Source: Acidiphilium multivorum AIU301
GTDB taxonomy: Bacteria; Pseudomonadota; Alphaproteobacteria; Acetobacterales; Acetobacteraceae
Assembly: GCF_000202835.1 (NCBI RefSeq)
Contig: NC_015186.1
Coordinates: 1-64,000 of the forward strand
Length of the DNA: 64,000 nucleotides
Reading direction: 5' to 3'
Positions 34,256-43,269 of this stretch are shown one piece after another. Positions within the stretch are counted from its first letter, which is position 1. Each line of letters begins with the position of its first letter. The notes beneath the pieces are model-generated. The model ran no database searches. It was not told where the DNA came from and saw only the letters and a list, made by a program, of their open reading frames with translations. The position numbers and the translations under genes were made by a program.

Positions 34256-36493
34256 ATGACCCGGAAGCCCGTCCGCCGATCCGCCGAACTGCCGACCGAG
34301 GCTGTGTTGCGCGAGTTCATCGCCGAAGCCGGAACCCGGCTGCGCAAGGGCGACATTGCCCGCGCCTTCGGCCTCGGCCCCGACCAGAAACCGGCGCTGC
34401 GGGCGATGCTGCGGAATCTCGAACGCGATGGCATGCTGGTCCGCGCCGGCGGGCGGCAGGTGCGCGCGGCCGAGGCGCTGCCGGAACGCTGCGTCGTCGA
34501 GATCACCGGCACCGATCGTGACGGCGACCCGCTTGCCCGGCCGGTCGGCTGGGACCGGCAGGGCAAGCCGCCGATCATCTTCATGCTGCCCGAAAAGCGC
34601 GGCCACGCTGCGCTCGCGCCCGGCGCGCGGGTGCTGGCCCGGCTGCGACGGATCGACGACGACCGTTACGAAGGCCGCACGGTCCGGCGGCTCGACGAGG
34701 AGCCGGCCAGCATCATCGGCGTGTTCCGCGCCGAGGGAGAGGGCGGCTGGATCGAGCCGGTGGACCGCAAGAGCCGCGCCGAATGGAAGGTGCCGCCGGG
34801 CGAAACCGCCGGTGCCGAAAGCGGCGACGTGGTGCGCGCCATGCCCTTGCCGGCCTTCGGCTACGGGCCGAAGCCGGCGCGGATCGCCGAGCATCTCGGC
34901 CGGATGGGCGATGCGCGCTCGATCAGCCTGATCGCCATCGCGGCACTGGGGATTCCGGCCGACTTCCCGGAGACCGCGATCGACGAGGCGAAGCGCGCCC
35001 GCGGCGTCCGCCCCGGCCGGCGGACCGATCTGCGCGAAGTGCCGCTGGTGACGATCGACGGCGCCGATGCGCGCGACTTCGATGACGCCGTCTTCGCCGA
35101 ACCCGCTGGGCCGGGGCATCGCATCGTCGTCGCCATCGCCGATGTCGCGCATTACGTGCGCCCCGGCTCGGCGCTCGACCGCGAGGCGCTGAAGCGCGGC
35201 AACTCGGTCTATTTCCCCGACCGCGTGGTGCCGATGCTGCCCGAGGCGCTCTCCAACGGCTGGTGCAGCCTGCGGCCGGGCGAGGACAGGGGATGCCTGT
35301 TCGTCGAGATGATCGTCGACGCCGAGGGCCGCAAGCTGAGCCACAAATTCGGCCGCGGCCTGATGCGCAGCTTCGCCCGCCTCACCTACGAGGAGGTGCA
35401 GGGCGCCTTCGAGTCCGGCTGGGAAGCCGATCTGCCGGACGGGACGATCGGCCATCTCTACGCCGCCTATCGCACGCTGCTGGCGGCGCGGCAGGCCCGC
35501 GGCACGCTCGATCTCGACCTGCCGGAGCGCAAGATCACGCTCGACGAGGCTGGCCGGGTGACGGACGTGGCGCCGCGCCCGCGGCTCGACAGCCACCGGC
35601 TGATCGAGGAGTTCATGATCCTCGCCAATGTCGCGGCGGCGGAGGAGCTGGAACGGCTGCGCCAGCCGTGCATGTATCGCGTGCACGCCCCGCCCTCGCC
35701 GGAAAAGCTCGATTCGCTGCGCAATCTGCTGGCGACGCTCGAGATTTCGCTCAAGCCCGGCGACCAGCTCCACCCGCGCGACCTTGATCATGTGCTGCGC
35801 CTTGTCGCCGGTAGCGATGCGGCGCCGCTGGTGAACGAGGCGGTGCTGCGCAGCCAGAGCCAGGCGGAATACGCGCCGGAGAATATCGGCCATTTCGGCC
35901 TGGCGCTGAACAGCTACGCGCATTTCACCTCGCCGATCCGCCGCTATGCCGATCTTCTGGTCCATCGCGCGCTCATCGCCGGGCTGAAGCTCGGCACCGA
36001 CGGGCTGCGTCCCGAACACGCCGACGGATTCGAAACCATCGCGGCGGCGATCACCTCGACCGAGCGCCGCGCCACCGATGCCGAGCGGCAATCGGCCGAC
36101 CGCTATCTTGCCGCCTATCTGGCCGACCGGATCGGCGAGGATTTCAGCGCGCGGGTCAGCGGGGTGACGCGGTTCGGCCTGTTCGTCACGCTCGATGCGA
36201 CCGGCGCGTCCGGTTTCGTGCCGATGGCGCTGCTGCCCGACGATTTCTGGCATTTCGACGAGGCCGATGGCACGCTGTCCGGCACCCGCTCGCGCGTGGT
36301 GTTCCGCCTGGCCGATCCGGTGCTGGTGCGGCTGCGCGAGGCGAAGCCGTTGACCGGCGGGCTGCTGTTCTCCCTGATCGAGGGCGGCAGCGCGCCGGGC
36401 GAGGGCGGTGGACAACATCGCCGGTTGCCGGCCCGCAAGGGCGGCAGGAAGCCGGGCCGCGCGCCCGCCAGGCACAAGCGCAGCCGCCGATGA
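34256..36493 (+). CDS. rnr: Ribonuclease R
   Basis: Processive 3'-5' exoribonuclease that degrades structured RNA. The 745-residue protein has a helix-turn-helix-like N-terminus (GDIARAFGLGPDQKPALRAML), cold-shock domains and the catalytic RNB domain (VTIDGADARDFDDAVFAEP). The family signature HFTSPIRRYADLLVHRALI lies near residue 560. A C-terminal S1 domain (FSARVSGVTRFGLFVTLDATG) and a basic tail complete it. The ATG at 34256 is favoured because the N-terminus of the longer in-frame version is unlike the family. An eight-codon ORF with GAGAGG ends in an ATGA overlap with this start. The S41 protease gene overlaps its stop. Confidence 0.94.
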   Translation: MTRKPVRRSAELPTEAVLREFIAEAGTRLRKGDIARAFGLGPDQKPALRAMLRNLERDGMLVRAGGRQVRAAEALPERCVVEITGTDRDGDPLARPVGWDRQGKPPIIFMLPEKRGHAALAPGARVLARLRRIDDDRYEGRTVRRLDEEPASIIGVFRAEGEGGWIEPVDRKSRAEWKVPPGETAGAESGDVVRAMPLPAFGYGPKPARIAEHLGRMGDARSISLIAIAALGIPADFPETAIDEAKRARGVRPGRRTDLREVPLVTIDGADARDFDDAVFAEPAGPGHRIVVAIADVAHYVRPGSALDREALKRGNSVYFPDRVVPMLPEALSNGWCSLRPGEDRGCLFVEMIVDAEGRKLSHKFGRGLMRSFARLTYEEVQGAFESGWEADLPDGTIGHLYAAYRTLLAARQARGTLDLDLPERKITLDEAGRVTDVAPRPRLDSHRLIEEFMILANVAAAEELERLRQPCMYRVHAPPSPEKLDSLRNLLATLEISLKPGDQLHPRDLDHVLRLVAGSDAAPLVNEAVLRSQSQAEYAPENIGHFGLALNSYAHFTSPIRRYADLLVHRALIAGLKLGTDGLRPEHADGFETIAAAITSTERRATDAERQSADRYLAAYLADRIGEDFSARVSGVTRFGLFVTLDATGASGFVPMALLPDDFWHFDEADGTLSGTRSRVVFRLADPVLVRLREAKPLTGGLLFSLIEGGSAPGEGGGQHRRLPARKGGRKPGRAPARHKRSRR

Positions 36494-38094
36494 AACGCCG
36501 GATGGCCCGTTCGCTCGCTCGCCGTTCCCGGGCGCACCGCGCCCGCCGGCCGGCGCTCGTGCGGCCGATCCGCCGGATTGTCACAGTGCTGTGCGTGATG
36601 CTGCCGATCTGCGGCGCCCAGGCGGGCCAGCGTGGCTTCGACTCGACTCACGCCGCCGCCGTCTGGGGCGCTGCCCTCGCCTTCATGGCGCCCCGCACGT
36701 TGCAGCCGCTCGGCATTCCGCGCATGGCGGTATGGGGATTGTCCGGCATTACCGCGCTGGACTCCGATCTCACCGTGCAGGAACAATCGGGAAAGTTGCT
36801 GCTCTTCGGACCCAATCGGGTGATTTTCGCAACCTTGGCGCCGCCGGTCGGCGACGCGGCGAAATGGGGCGTGGCCTGCGCTGCTGTCGCCGCGCATGCC
36901 TTCGCGGCTTCGCCCACGATCGAGCGCGCCGGCACCGGCGGCATGATCCGCAGCTTCTTCGACGAGCTGTTCAATCATTTCGACCCTTATTCCCGCTATG
37001 TCGCGCCGCGCGAGGCCGCGACGGAGCGCGCGCTGCGGCTGGGCCTTGGCGGAATCGGCATGACCCTGGCGCGGCACGACCGCATCGTGACGATCACCGG
37101 CGTCACGCCGTCGAGCCCGGCCGACCGGGCCGGGATCGCGCCGGGCATGCAGCTTCTGGCGATCGACGGGCGGGATGCCGCCGCGCAACCGGTCGCCCAG
37201 CTGCAACAGGAACTTGCCGGCCCGATCGGCAGCATGATCGATCTGACGATCCGGCCCGGGCACAGCCTGCCGCAGACGATCACCCTGGCCCGGGCCCTGG
37301 TGCCGACGCAGAGCGTCACCGGGCAGATCGACGATGGCATCGCCCATATCCGCGTTCTCGGCTTCGACCACGGCACGGCGCGGCAGTTCGCCGCGGTTCT
37401 CGCGCAACTCGTGCAGGCGCAGCCCGCCCCGAAGGGAATCGTGATCGATCTCCGCGGCAATCGCGGCGGTGTCCTGCGGCAGTCGGTGCTCAGCCTCGAC
37501 ACGCTGCTCTCGCAAGGCACGATCATCCACACGATCGGCCGCGATCCGGCGGCCAACAAGGTATGGCATGCCGAGGGGGCCGATATCGCGCACGGCCTGC
37601 CGGTGGTCGTGCTGGTCGATGGCGGCACCGCGAGCGCCGCCGAGGTGTTCTCGGCCGCAATCGCCGACAACGACCGCGGCGTCGTTCTCGGCAGTGCGAC
37701 ACTCGGCAAGGGGCTGGTGCAGAGCGTCACCGAACTTCCGGGCGGGGGCGAGCTGTTCGTCACTTGGAGCAGGATGATCGCCCCACGCGGCTGGCCGCTG
37801 CAAAGTCTTGGCGTGTTTCCGCAGGTCTGCACCAGCCTTGGCACCGACCAGCTCGCGAAGCAGATCAACGCGCTGCGGCATGGCGTCGACCTGCTGGCGA
37901 AGCCGCTGGCCGAAACCCGTGCGGCCAGGGCGCCGATGCCGCTCGCCGAGGTGCTGGCCCTGCGAGAGGCCTGCCCGGCCGCGATCGGCGGCAACGGCTA
38001 CGAACGGGCGGCGGCCGCGCTGATCGATCATCCGGCCGCGTATCGCGCCGCCCTGATCCGCCCGCTGCTCCCGCATGCCCGGGCCGGGGGTTGA
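36490..38094 (+). CDS. S41 family (C-terminal processing) peptidase with PDZ domain
   Basis: A 534-residue envelope protease. A very Arg-rich N-terminus precedes a hydrophobic segment (IVTVLCVMLPICGAQA, about 30-45), probably a signal peptide. A PDZ domain spans about 195-260 (GLGGIGMTLARHDRIVTITG, SSPADRAGIAPGMQLLAIDG). The peptidase core has GIVIDLRGNRGGVL, the nucleophile in GGTASAAEV (Ser382) and the general base in ATLGKGLVQ (Lys407), the 25-residue spacing of CtpA-type enzymes. About 100 residues of the N-terminal region are unlike typical CtpA. Its start overlaps the rnr stop (ATGA), and rpmG follows. Confidence 0.88.
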   Translation: MKRRMARSLARRSRAHRARRPALVRPIRRIVTVLCVMLPICGAQAGQRGFDSTHAAAVWGAALAFMAPRTLQPLGIPRMAVWGLSGITALDSDLTVQEQSGKLLLFGPNRVIFATLAPPVGDAAKWGVACAAVAAHAFAASPTIERAGTGGMIRSFFDELFNHFDPYSRYVAPREAATERALRLGLGGIGMTLARHDRIVTITGVTPSSPADRAGIAPGMQLLAIDGRDAAAQPVAQLQQELAGPIGSMIDLTIRPGHSLPQTITLARALVPTQSVTGQIDDGIAHIRVLGFDHGTARQFAAVLAQLVQAQPAPKGIVIDLRGNRGGVLRQSVLSLDTLLSQGTIIHTIGRDPAANKVWHAEGADIAHGLPVVVLVDGGTASAAEVFSAAIADNDRGVVLGSATLGKGLVQSVTELPGGGELFVTWSRMIAPRGWPLQSLGVFPQVCTSLGTDQLAKQINALRHGVDLLAKPLAETRAARAPMPLAEVLALREACPAAIGGNGYERAAAALIDHPAAYRAALIRPLLPHARAGG

Positions 38095-38139
38095 CCAGGC
38101 CGGCAAGGTCGATCATATCGGCGCGATCGGAGAATACGC

Positions 38140-38307
38140 ATGGCCAAGACGAACACTGTTCAGATCAAACTGGTTTCCACCGCCGACACCGGCTTCTTCT
38201 ACGTGACGAAGAAGAACGCGAAGGCGCAGACGGGCAAGCTCGAATTCCGGAAATACGATCCGGTCGCGCGCAAGCACGTGACCTTCAAGGAAGCCAAGAT
38301 CAAGTAA
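38140..38307 (+). CDS. rpmG: 50S ribosomal protein L33
   Basis: The 55-residue basic protein [14 protein letters not shown]... matches the L33 family, with the typical [27 protein letters not shown] and final KEAKIK. It lacks the CxxC pairs of zinc-binding L33, so it is the zinc-independent form. GGAGAA lies upstream of the ATG. It is followed by a GC hairpin. Confidence 0.96.
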   Translation: MAKTNTVQIKLVSTADTGFFYVTKKNAKAQTGKLEFRKYDPVARKHVTFKEAKIK

Positions 38308-38312
38308 TCAAC

Positions 38313-38332
38313 CGCGGAGCTTCGGCTCCGCG
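38313..38332 (+). terminator. Probable terminator hairpin after rpmG
   Basis: A perfect 8-bp stem (CGCGGAGC / GCTCCGCG) closes a stable TTCG tetraloop six bases after the rpmG stop. The T tract is weak. A second, imperfect hairpin (38360-38380, GCCCGA / TCGGGC) followed by TTTCGGCGTTTT may do the actual termination. Confidence 0.65.
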
Positions 38333-38470
38333 CCGTTGACACGCTTCGCTTGCTGATCGGCCCGAGCAATGCTTCGGGCCTTTCGGCGTTTTGGGGCGCG
38401 GAGAATCGCTTGTTCCTTGCGCCTATAGGCTGGCGCTGCGGCTTTTTGCGTATGCAGGCCGGAACGCCGA

Positions 38471-39610
38471 TCACAGCAGGTCGAGCACGGCCGTTGCCGC
38501 GGCTTCGCTGGGAGACGCCGATCCCGCGATGGCGAGCGTGGATAGGGCAGCGCTGAAGCCGGCCCGTTGCGCTGCAGCCCGCTCAGGGTCGCCGAGCAGC
38601 GAGGCGATTTCGGCGGAGAGGCGCTCCGGCGTGCAGGCATCCTGCAACAGTTCCGGCACCAGTTCTTGCCCGGCGAGCAGGTTGATCATGGCGACGTGCG
38701 GCACCTTGATCAGCCGCCGGGCCAGCATCGCGCTGATCGGATTGACCCGGTAGGTGACCGCCATCGGCACGCCGGCCAGAGCCAGTTCCAGCGTAGAGGT
38801 GCCGGATTTCGTCAGCGCGGCTTCGGCGCCGGCGAAGGCGTCATACCGCTCGGCCACATTGGTGACGATCAGCGGCGGGCGCGGCCAGGCGGCCGCCTGC
38901 GCCTGCAACTCGCCGGCGAGTGCCGGCGCCGCGGCCAGCACCGGCACGAGATCCGGAAATCGTGGGCGGAGGCGTTCCACCGTCGCGCCGAAAACCGGCA
39001 TCAGCCGGGCCGTTTCCGTGCGGCGGCTGCCAGGCATCAGGATCAGGGAACGCGCTGACTCCGCCAGGCCGAACCGGGCACGGAAGCGCGCAGGATCGCC
39101 GGCATCGGCACCCGATTCCAGCACCGGATGGCCGACAAAGACCGGGTTCAGCCCATGCGGTGCAAAGAAATCCGGCTCGAAGGGCAGGAGGCAGAGCAGC
39201 CGGTCCCACAGGCCGGGGAAGTGCTTTACCCGCCCCTGTCGCCAGGCCCAGACTTGGGGGGCGACGTAATGCACGCGGCGGAGTCCGAGCGGGACAATTC
39301 GCCGGAGCAGGCGGAGCGTGAAGCCCGGACTGTCGATGGTCACGACGATGTCCGGCCGCCTCGCGGCAATGTCCGCTTCCGTCTGCTCGAGCCGGCGGCG
39401 CAGCCGGAAGAGCTTGGGCAGGACTTCCGCGAGGCCCATGAGCGCCAGTTCCTGCATCGGGAACAGCGAGGCAACACCCTGTTCGGCCATCCTCGCGCCG
39501 CCGATGCCGGCAACTTCGATGCCGCCGGCCCGCGCGCGCATGGCCGCGATCAGCCGCGCCCCCAGCACGTCGCCGCTTGCTTCACCGGCGACGACATAAA
39601 CCAGCGTCAT
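38471..39610 (-). CDS. lpxB: Lipid-A-disaccharide synthase
   Basis: Peripheral inner-membrane GT19 glycosyltransferase joining UDP-diacylglucosamine and lipid X. The 379-residue protein has YVVAGEASGDVLGARLI at its N-terminus, GIGGARMAEQGVASLFPM, VTIDSPGFTLRLLRRI, YVAPQVWAWRQGRVKH, PFEPDFFAPHGLNPVFVGHP, LMPGSRRTETARLMPVF and TKSGTSTLELALAGVPM, all typical. Its start overlaps the nitrilase-family stop by four bases. It is the last gene of a four-gene minus-strand unit. Lpx gene neighbours such as lpxA are not here. Confidence 0.95.
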   Translation of the reverse strand: MTLVYVVAGEASGDVLGARLIAAMRARAGGIEVAGIGGARMAEQGVASLFPMQELALMGLAEVLPKLFRLRRRLEQTEADIAARRPDIVVTIDSPGFTLRLLRRIVPLGLRRVHYVAPQVWAWRQGRVKHFPGLWDRLLCLLPFEPDFFAPHGLNPVFVGHPVLESGADAGDPARFRARFGLAESARSLILMPGSRRTETARLMPVFGATVERLRPRFPDLVPVLAAAPALAGELQAQAAAWPRPPLIVTNVAERYDAFAGAEAALTKSGTSTLELALAGVPMAVTYRVNPISAMLARRLIKVPHVAMINLLAGQELVPELLQDACTPERLSAEIASLLGDPERAAAQRAGFSAALSTLAIAGSASPSEAAATAVLDLL

Positions 39611-40482
39611 GTCAGGCGGACGATTCGGGCCGGCGCCGGATCGTCCGGCCAGTCGGTCCGGTTGCGGACGGCTGGGTCGTCGCGCGTGGCGGCGAGGCGG
39701 GCGGGATCGAGCGTTGCGAACAGCAGGTCCGCCGCATCCAGCGCGCCGCGGGCCAGCAGCCCGTCTTCCGGAAACCCGCGATCGACCGGGCCGAAGACGC
39801 AGGCATAGCCGCGATTTTCATCCACGGCGGCGGACCAGGGCGCCATTCCCGTGGTCGGCGCGACGGCGGTGAAGCACTGGTTCTCCAGCGCCCGCGCGCG
39901 GGCCGACAGACGCACCCGGTTGAAGCCGTGCAGGGAGTCGGTGCAGGCCGGAATCAGGATCGTGTCCGCCCCGGCGAGCGCCTGTGCGCGCACCAGCAGG
40001 GGGAATTCCGAGTCGTAGCAGATGGCGATGCCAAGCCGGCCGAAATCGGTTTCGAACACCGAAGGGGGCCCGCCCGGCGTGATGCCCCAGCGCTCGGATT
40101 CGAAGCGCGTCATCACCCGCTTGTCCTGGAAGGCGATACGGCCGTCCCCGTCGATCAGCGGCGCCCTGTTGCGGATATTGCCATCGGCGCCGCGCATCGG
40201 CACCGAGCCGGGCAGCAGCAGCAGGCGGTGGGTGCGGGCAATGGCGCGGAAACCCTCCACCAGGGTATCGGCGCGACTGACCACGGCGTCGAGTTCGGCG
40301 GCGACGTCCGGCGCGGCGACAAAAGCGCCGGCGAGCGCCATCGAGGCATATTCCGGCAGGACGAGCAGGTCGGCGCCGCCGGATTTCGCCTCATCTGCGA
40401 GGCGATCCACCCGATCGAGAAAATCGTCCAGCCCGGTCGGGCGGTGGATCAGGAAGGGGGAGAGAGCAACCCGCATGATCAT
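39607..40482 (-). CDS. Carbon-nitrogen hydrolase (nitrilase superfamily)
   Basis: A 291-residue amidohydrolase with the Glu-Lys-Cys triad: Glu in LVLPEYASMALAG, Lys in IAFQDKRVMTRFE, and Cys in LGIAICYDSEFPLLVRA. A short N-terminal beta strand (MRVALSPFLIHRPTG) is typical. The ATG at 40482 overlaps the GNAT stop as ATGA, preferred over a further upstream ATG. Substrate is unknown. Nitrilase and GNAT genes are often paired or fused in bacteria, and some fusions act on N-acylated compounds, so the two may work on the same metabolite. Confidence 0.88.
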   Translation of the reverse strand: MIMRVALSPFLIHRPTGLDDFLDRVDRLADEAKSGGADLLVLPEYASMALAGAFVAAPDVAAELDAVVSRADTLVEGFRAIARTHRLLLLPGSVPMRGADGNIRNRAPLIDGDGRIAFQDKRVMTRFESERWGITPGGPPSVFETDFGRLGIAICYDSEFPLLVRAQALAGADTILIPACTDSLHGFNRVRLSARARALENQCFTAVAPTTGMAPWSAAVDENRGYACVFGPVDRGFPEDGLLARGALDAADLLFATLDPARLAATRDDPAVRNRTDWPDDPAPARIVRLT

Positions 40483-41084
40483 GCGCCGCCGAGTGGCTTC
40501 ATCCACACCTGGAGGCGGTTTTCCACCTCATGCGCGGCACCGATCTCGCGCCAGCGCATGCGGCAGACGAGACCGGACACCGGCGCGTAGCCGCGCTTGC
40601 GCCAGAAGACGTCGAGTGTGGTGGCATCCGTCGGGCGGCGCGGATCGGCGTTGTCGCGGATCACCGCGCAGAAGGCGGCCTGCGCGGCGTCGGAAACCGC
40701 CCGCGCGTGCGCCTCGCGTTCGCGGAAAAAGGCCACGCCGACGCCGCGGCCGCGATAGGCCGGCAGCAGGACCGACTCACCGAAATAGAAGACCGAGGCG
40801 GGATCGATCCCGGCGGCGCGGAACGGCGCCTGCATCGCCTCGTCCTCGTCGGTGAGCGGCAGGCAGGTGGAGGCGCCGACGATCGCATCGCCATCCCGCG
40901 CGATCACGATGGCGGCGCGCTCGCTCGCGGCATAGGTCGCGACATAGTCGCGCTCGTAAGCCTCGTTGCCCTCGTAGAGATAGGGCCAGGCGCGGAACAC
41001 CTCGATCCGCAGCCGGGCGAGCGCCGCGAGATGCGGCAGGATCGCCGCACCCCGGAGGGTTTCGGTGGGAAGCAGCGGCTGAAT
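40479..41084 (-). CDS. GNAT family N-acetyltransferase (likely ATT start)
   Basis: Predicted acetyl-CoA-dependent transferase. The core has FYFGESVLLPAYRGRGVGVAFF (acetyl-CoA-binding motif A) and YAPVSGLVCRMRWREI. The first conventional start codon in frame is a GTG at 41000. However, the family region LPHLAALARLRIEVFRAWPYL begins upstream of it. Extending in frame, no ATG, GTG or TTG occurs before the cytochrome gene, but an ATT at 41084 lies behind GGGGAG, four bases after that gene's stop. I use it, giving 201 residues. If ATT is not used, the protein would be 173 residues and lack its first helix. Confidence 0.75.
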   Translation of the reverse strand: MQPLLPTETLRGAAILPHLAALARLRIEVFRAWPYLYEGNEAYERDYVATYAASERAAIVIARDGDAIVGASTCLPLTDEDEAMQAPFRAAGIDPASVFYFGESVLLPAYRGRGVGVAFFREREAHARAVSDAAQAAFCAVIRDNADPRRPTDATTLDVFWRKRGYAPVSGLVCRMRWREIGAAHEVENRLQVWMKPLGGA

Positions 41085-41088
41085 GGCC

Positions 41089-42816
41089 TCAGCTCCCCTT
41101 CCTGGCGGCCGTGTCCATCGACGCCGCCTCGGAGAGGAAGCGCTGGATCGCCTTCTTCTTCTCCCCGAGCGACAGGCCGCGTTCCTGCGCCACGACCGGG
41201 CAATAGGCCGCCGTCAGGAATTCCGCCATGCGCTTCTGGGTAATGTCCGGATAGGCCTTGCGGATCGCGGCGACCAGCATGCGGGTGCGGTTGCCGAGCG
41301 TTGCCGGCGTGACGCCCTGCATAATCTCCATCGTGCCGTGGCCGGGCGAGACGAGGTCCTTCGTCAGCAGCGGGCAGTTCATCCTGCGCGCGGCGGCGGA
41401 GGCGATCGGCGGCAGGTCGAGATAGTCGGCGTCGGCCAGCGCGATGTCGTGCGGCGGGGTCGATGCGCGGATGCCCAGCACCTTGGCGGCATCGGCATCG
41501 GTCACGCCCTTGTTACCCCAGGCGGTGCGCACGTAGTTGGCGATCGCGGCGATCTGGGCGTCGTTCAGCATCGAACCGAAGGCGGGCATGGCCGGGCCGT
41601 TGGCGTGCCAGGGGATCATTCCGCCGAGCACGATGCCGATCACGTTGTCCGACGGGCCGTTGGTCACCGCGTCATTCCCGGCGAGATTCGGGAACACGTC
41701 CTTCACGCCCTTGCCGTCCGCTTGGTGGCAGGCGGCGCAGTTGTCGTCGTAGAGCGCCTTGCCCTGCGCGAGCTCGCCCGGGGCAAGCGCCACCTTCTTC
41801 ACCGGGTTCTCGCGCGGCGGCGTCGCGGTCTGCAGATAGGCGGCAAGATCGTCGACATCCTGCCGCGGGAGCTGGCTCAGGCTGTAATCCACAACCGACT
41901 GCATCGGCCCGAATGCCGAGCCACGGTTCATGTTGCCGCCCTCATGCAGGTAGTCGACCAGGTCCTTCCGGCTCCACCCGCCGACGCCATAGGTCTTCGA
42001 GGAGGATATGTTCGGCGCATACCAGGGCTCGCCGAGGATCTGCGCTCCGGCCAGCGTATCGCCCGACTTGATGGCGAACAGCAGGTTGCGCGGCGAATGA
42101 CACTCGCTGCAATGGCCGAGGGCTTCGGCGAGATAGGCGCCGTTGCGCACCGCGGGCGACCAGTCCTTCTTGTAATGGACCGGCGCGGTGCTGAAGAACA
42201 TGATGCGCCAGCCGAGCAGCATCGCGCGGATGTTGAACGGGAAGCCGAGCCGGTTCGGTGCATGCGGTGCGTGCACGGCAGGTATGGCGTCGAGATAGGC
42301 CTTGATGGCCATCACATCCGGCCTCGTCAGCTTTGCATAGGATGTGTAGGGCATCGCCGGATAGAGATATTTCGGAAACACGCCCAGCGAACTGCCGGGC
42401 GAGACGCCGTAATGCAGGGCATTGTAGAATTGCCGCGGCGTCCATTTGCCGATGCCGGTCGTCTTGGCCGGGGTGATGTTGGGTGAGTAGAGCGTGCCGA
42501 ACGGGGTGACGAAGGACAGTCCGCCGGAGAAAGGCTTTGCTCCCGGTGCCGTGTGGCAGGGCATGCAGTCCGCCGCGGCAGTGAGATATTCGCCGCGCCG
42601 CACCTGCGCGATCTCCGCCTGGCTCATGCCCTTGGTCACGGGTTCGGGCAGCGCCGGAAACGCCTCTGGCTTCGCCGCCGTCGGCGTCGGCATGTAGCCG
42701 CCCGCCTCCTGGCCGAACGCAGCCTCAATGCCGACGGCGCCGCTGGTCAATGCAATGAGAAGTGTGGCGGCCCAGAGCGGAGCGCGGCGAAAAATCGTCT
42801 TTTTTGAATGCGGCAT
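41089..42816 (-). CDS. Tri-heme cytochrome c (alcohol-dehydrogenase subunit II type)
   Basis: A 575-residue exported electron carrier. A basic N-terminus and hydrophobic LWAATLLIALTSGAVG form a signal sequence or anchor. Three CxxCH heme sites are visible, CMPCH, CSECH and CAACH, the domain pattern of membrane-bound dehydrogenase cytochrome subunits in acetic-acid bacteria. Axial Met candidates lie in MPAFGSMLND. A tail of ~130 residues after the third heme domain is longer than usual. No dehydrogenase catalytic subunit is adjacent, so the electron donor is unknown. It heads the minus-strand unit and is followed within four bases by the GNAT gene. Confidence 0.87.
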   Translation of the reverse strand: MPHSKKTIFRRAPLWAATLLIALTSGAVGIEAAFGQEAGGYMPTPTAAKPEAFPALPEPVTKGMSQAEIAQVRRGEYLTAAADCMPCHTAPGAKPFSGGLSFVTPFGTLYSPNITPAKTTGIGKWTPRQFYNALHYGVSPGSSLGVFPKYLYPAMPYTSYAKLTRPDVMAIKAYLDAIPAVHAPHAPNRLGFPFNIRAMLLGWRIMFFSTAPVHYKKDWSPAVRNGAYLAEALGHCSECHSPRNLLFAIKSGDTLAGAQILGEPWYAPNISSSKTYGVGGWSRKDLVDYLHEGGNMNRGSAFGPMQSVVDYSLSQLPRQDVDDLAAYLQTATPPRENPVKKVALAPGELAQGKALYDDNCAACHQADGKGVKDVFPNLAGNDAVTNGPSDNVIGIVLGGMIPWHANGPAMPAFGSMLNDAQIAAIANYVRTAWGNKGVTDADAAKVLGIRASTPPHDIALADADYLDLPPIASAAARRMNCPLLTKDLVSPGHGTMEIMQGVTPATLGNRTRMLVAAIRKAYPDITQKRMAEFLTAAYCPVVAQERGLSLGEKKKAIQRFLSEAASMDTAARKGS

Positions 42817-42984
42817 CGGATTCTACCTGTGATCTGCATGGCGGGAGCGGGCGTGTCCGGTCAGATTTCTAATTCGCCATATCTACTGATTGATCAAGTA
42901 GGCCCGGCGCCTCTTCACAGACCGAACCGATCTTGCTAGACGCCCTGTGTCGACGCGATCTGCTTCGGATCGCGACGCCGGAAT

Positions 42985-43060
<76 letters not shown>

Positions 43061-43135
43061 TTCCATGTGTTGTCCGGCAAGGATTTTTTGTCAGGAAACA
43101 AAGTAAAATCAAAATCTTAATCTGATCGTCACCTC

Positions 43136-43177
43136 TATCCAGCCAGGATTAGCGATTATCCAGCCAGGATTAGCGAT
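43136..43177. repeat. Perfect tandem 21-bp direct repeat
   Basis: Two exact head-to-tail copies of a 21-bp unit (TATCCAGCCAGG...GCGAT) at 43136-43156 and 43157-43177. They sit between the tRNA-Lys and the integrase gene, where integrase arm-type sites or an excisionase-binding array would be expected. Confidence 0.9.
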
Positions 43178-43269
43178 GCAGGACGTTGCTGGACGTAGCC
43201 TAATGTCGCACTATCGCTGAAACCCCGGTGAAACCCAGAACCGTCCGTGGTTTCAGGAGGTGGCTTGAA

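Noticed and set aside
34088-38106. Very long minus-strand ORFs (795 and 663 codons) opposite rnr and the S41 protease
   Set aside because: The plus-strand genes carry complete catalytic motifs; the minus frames are GC-driven artefacts.
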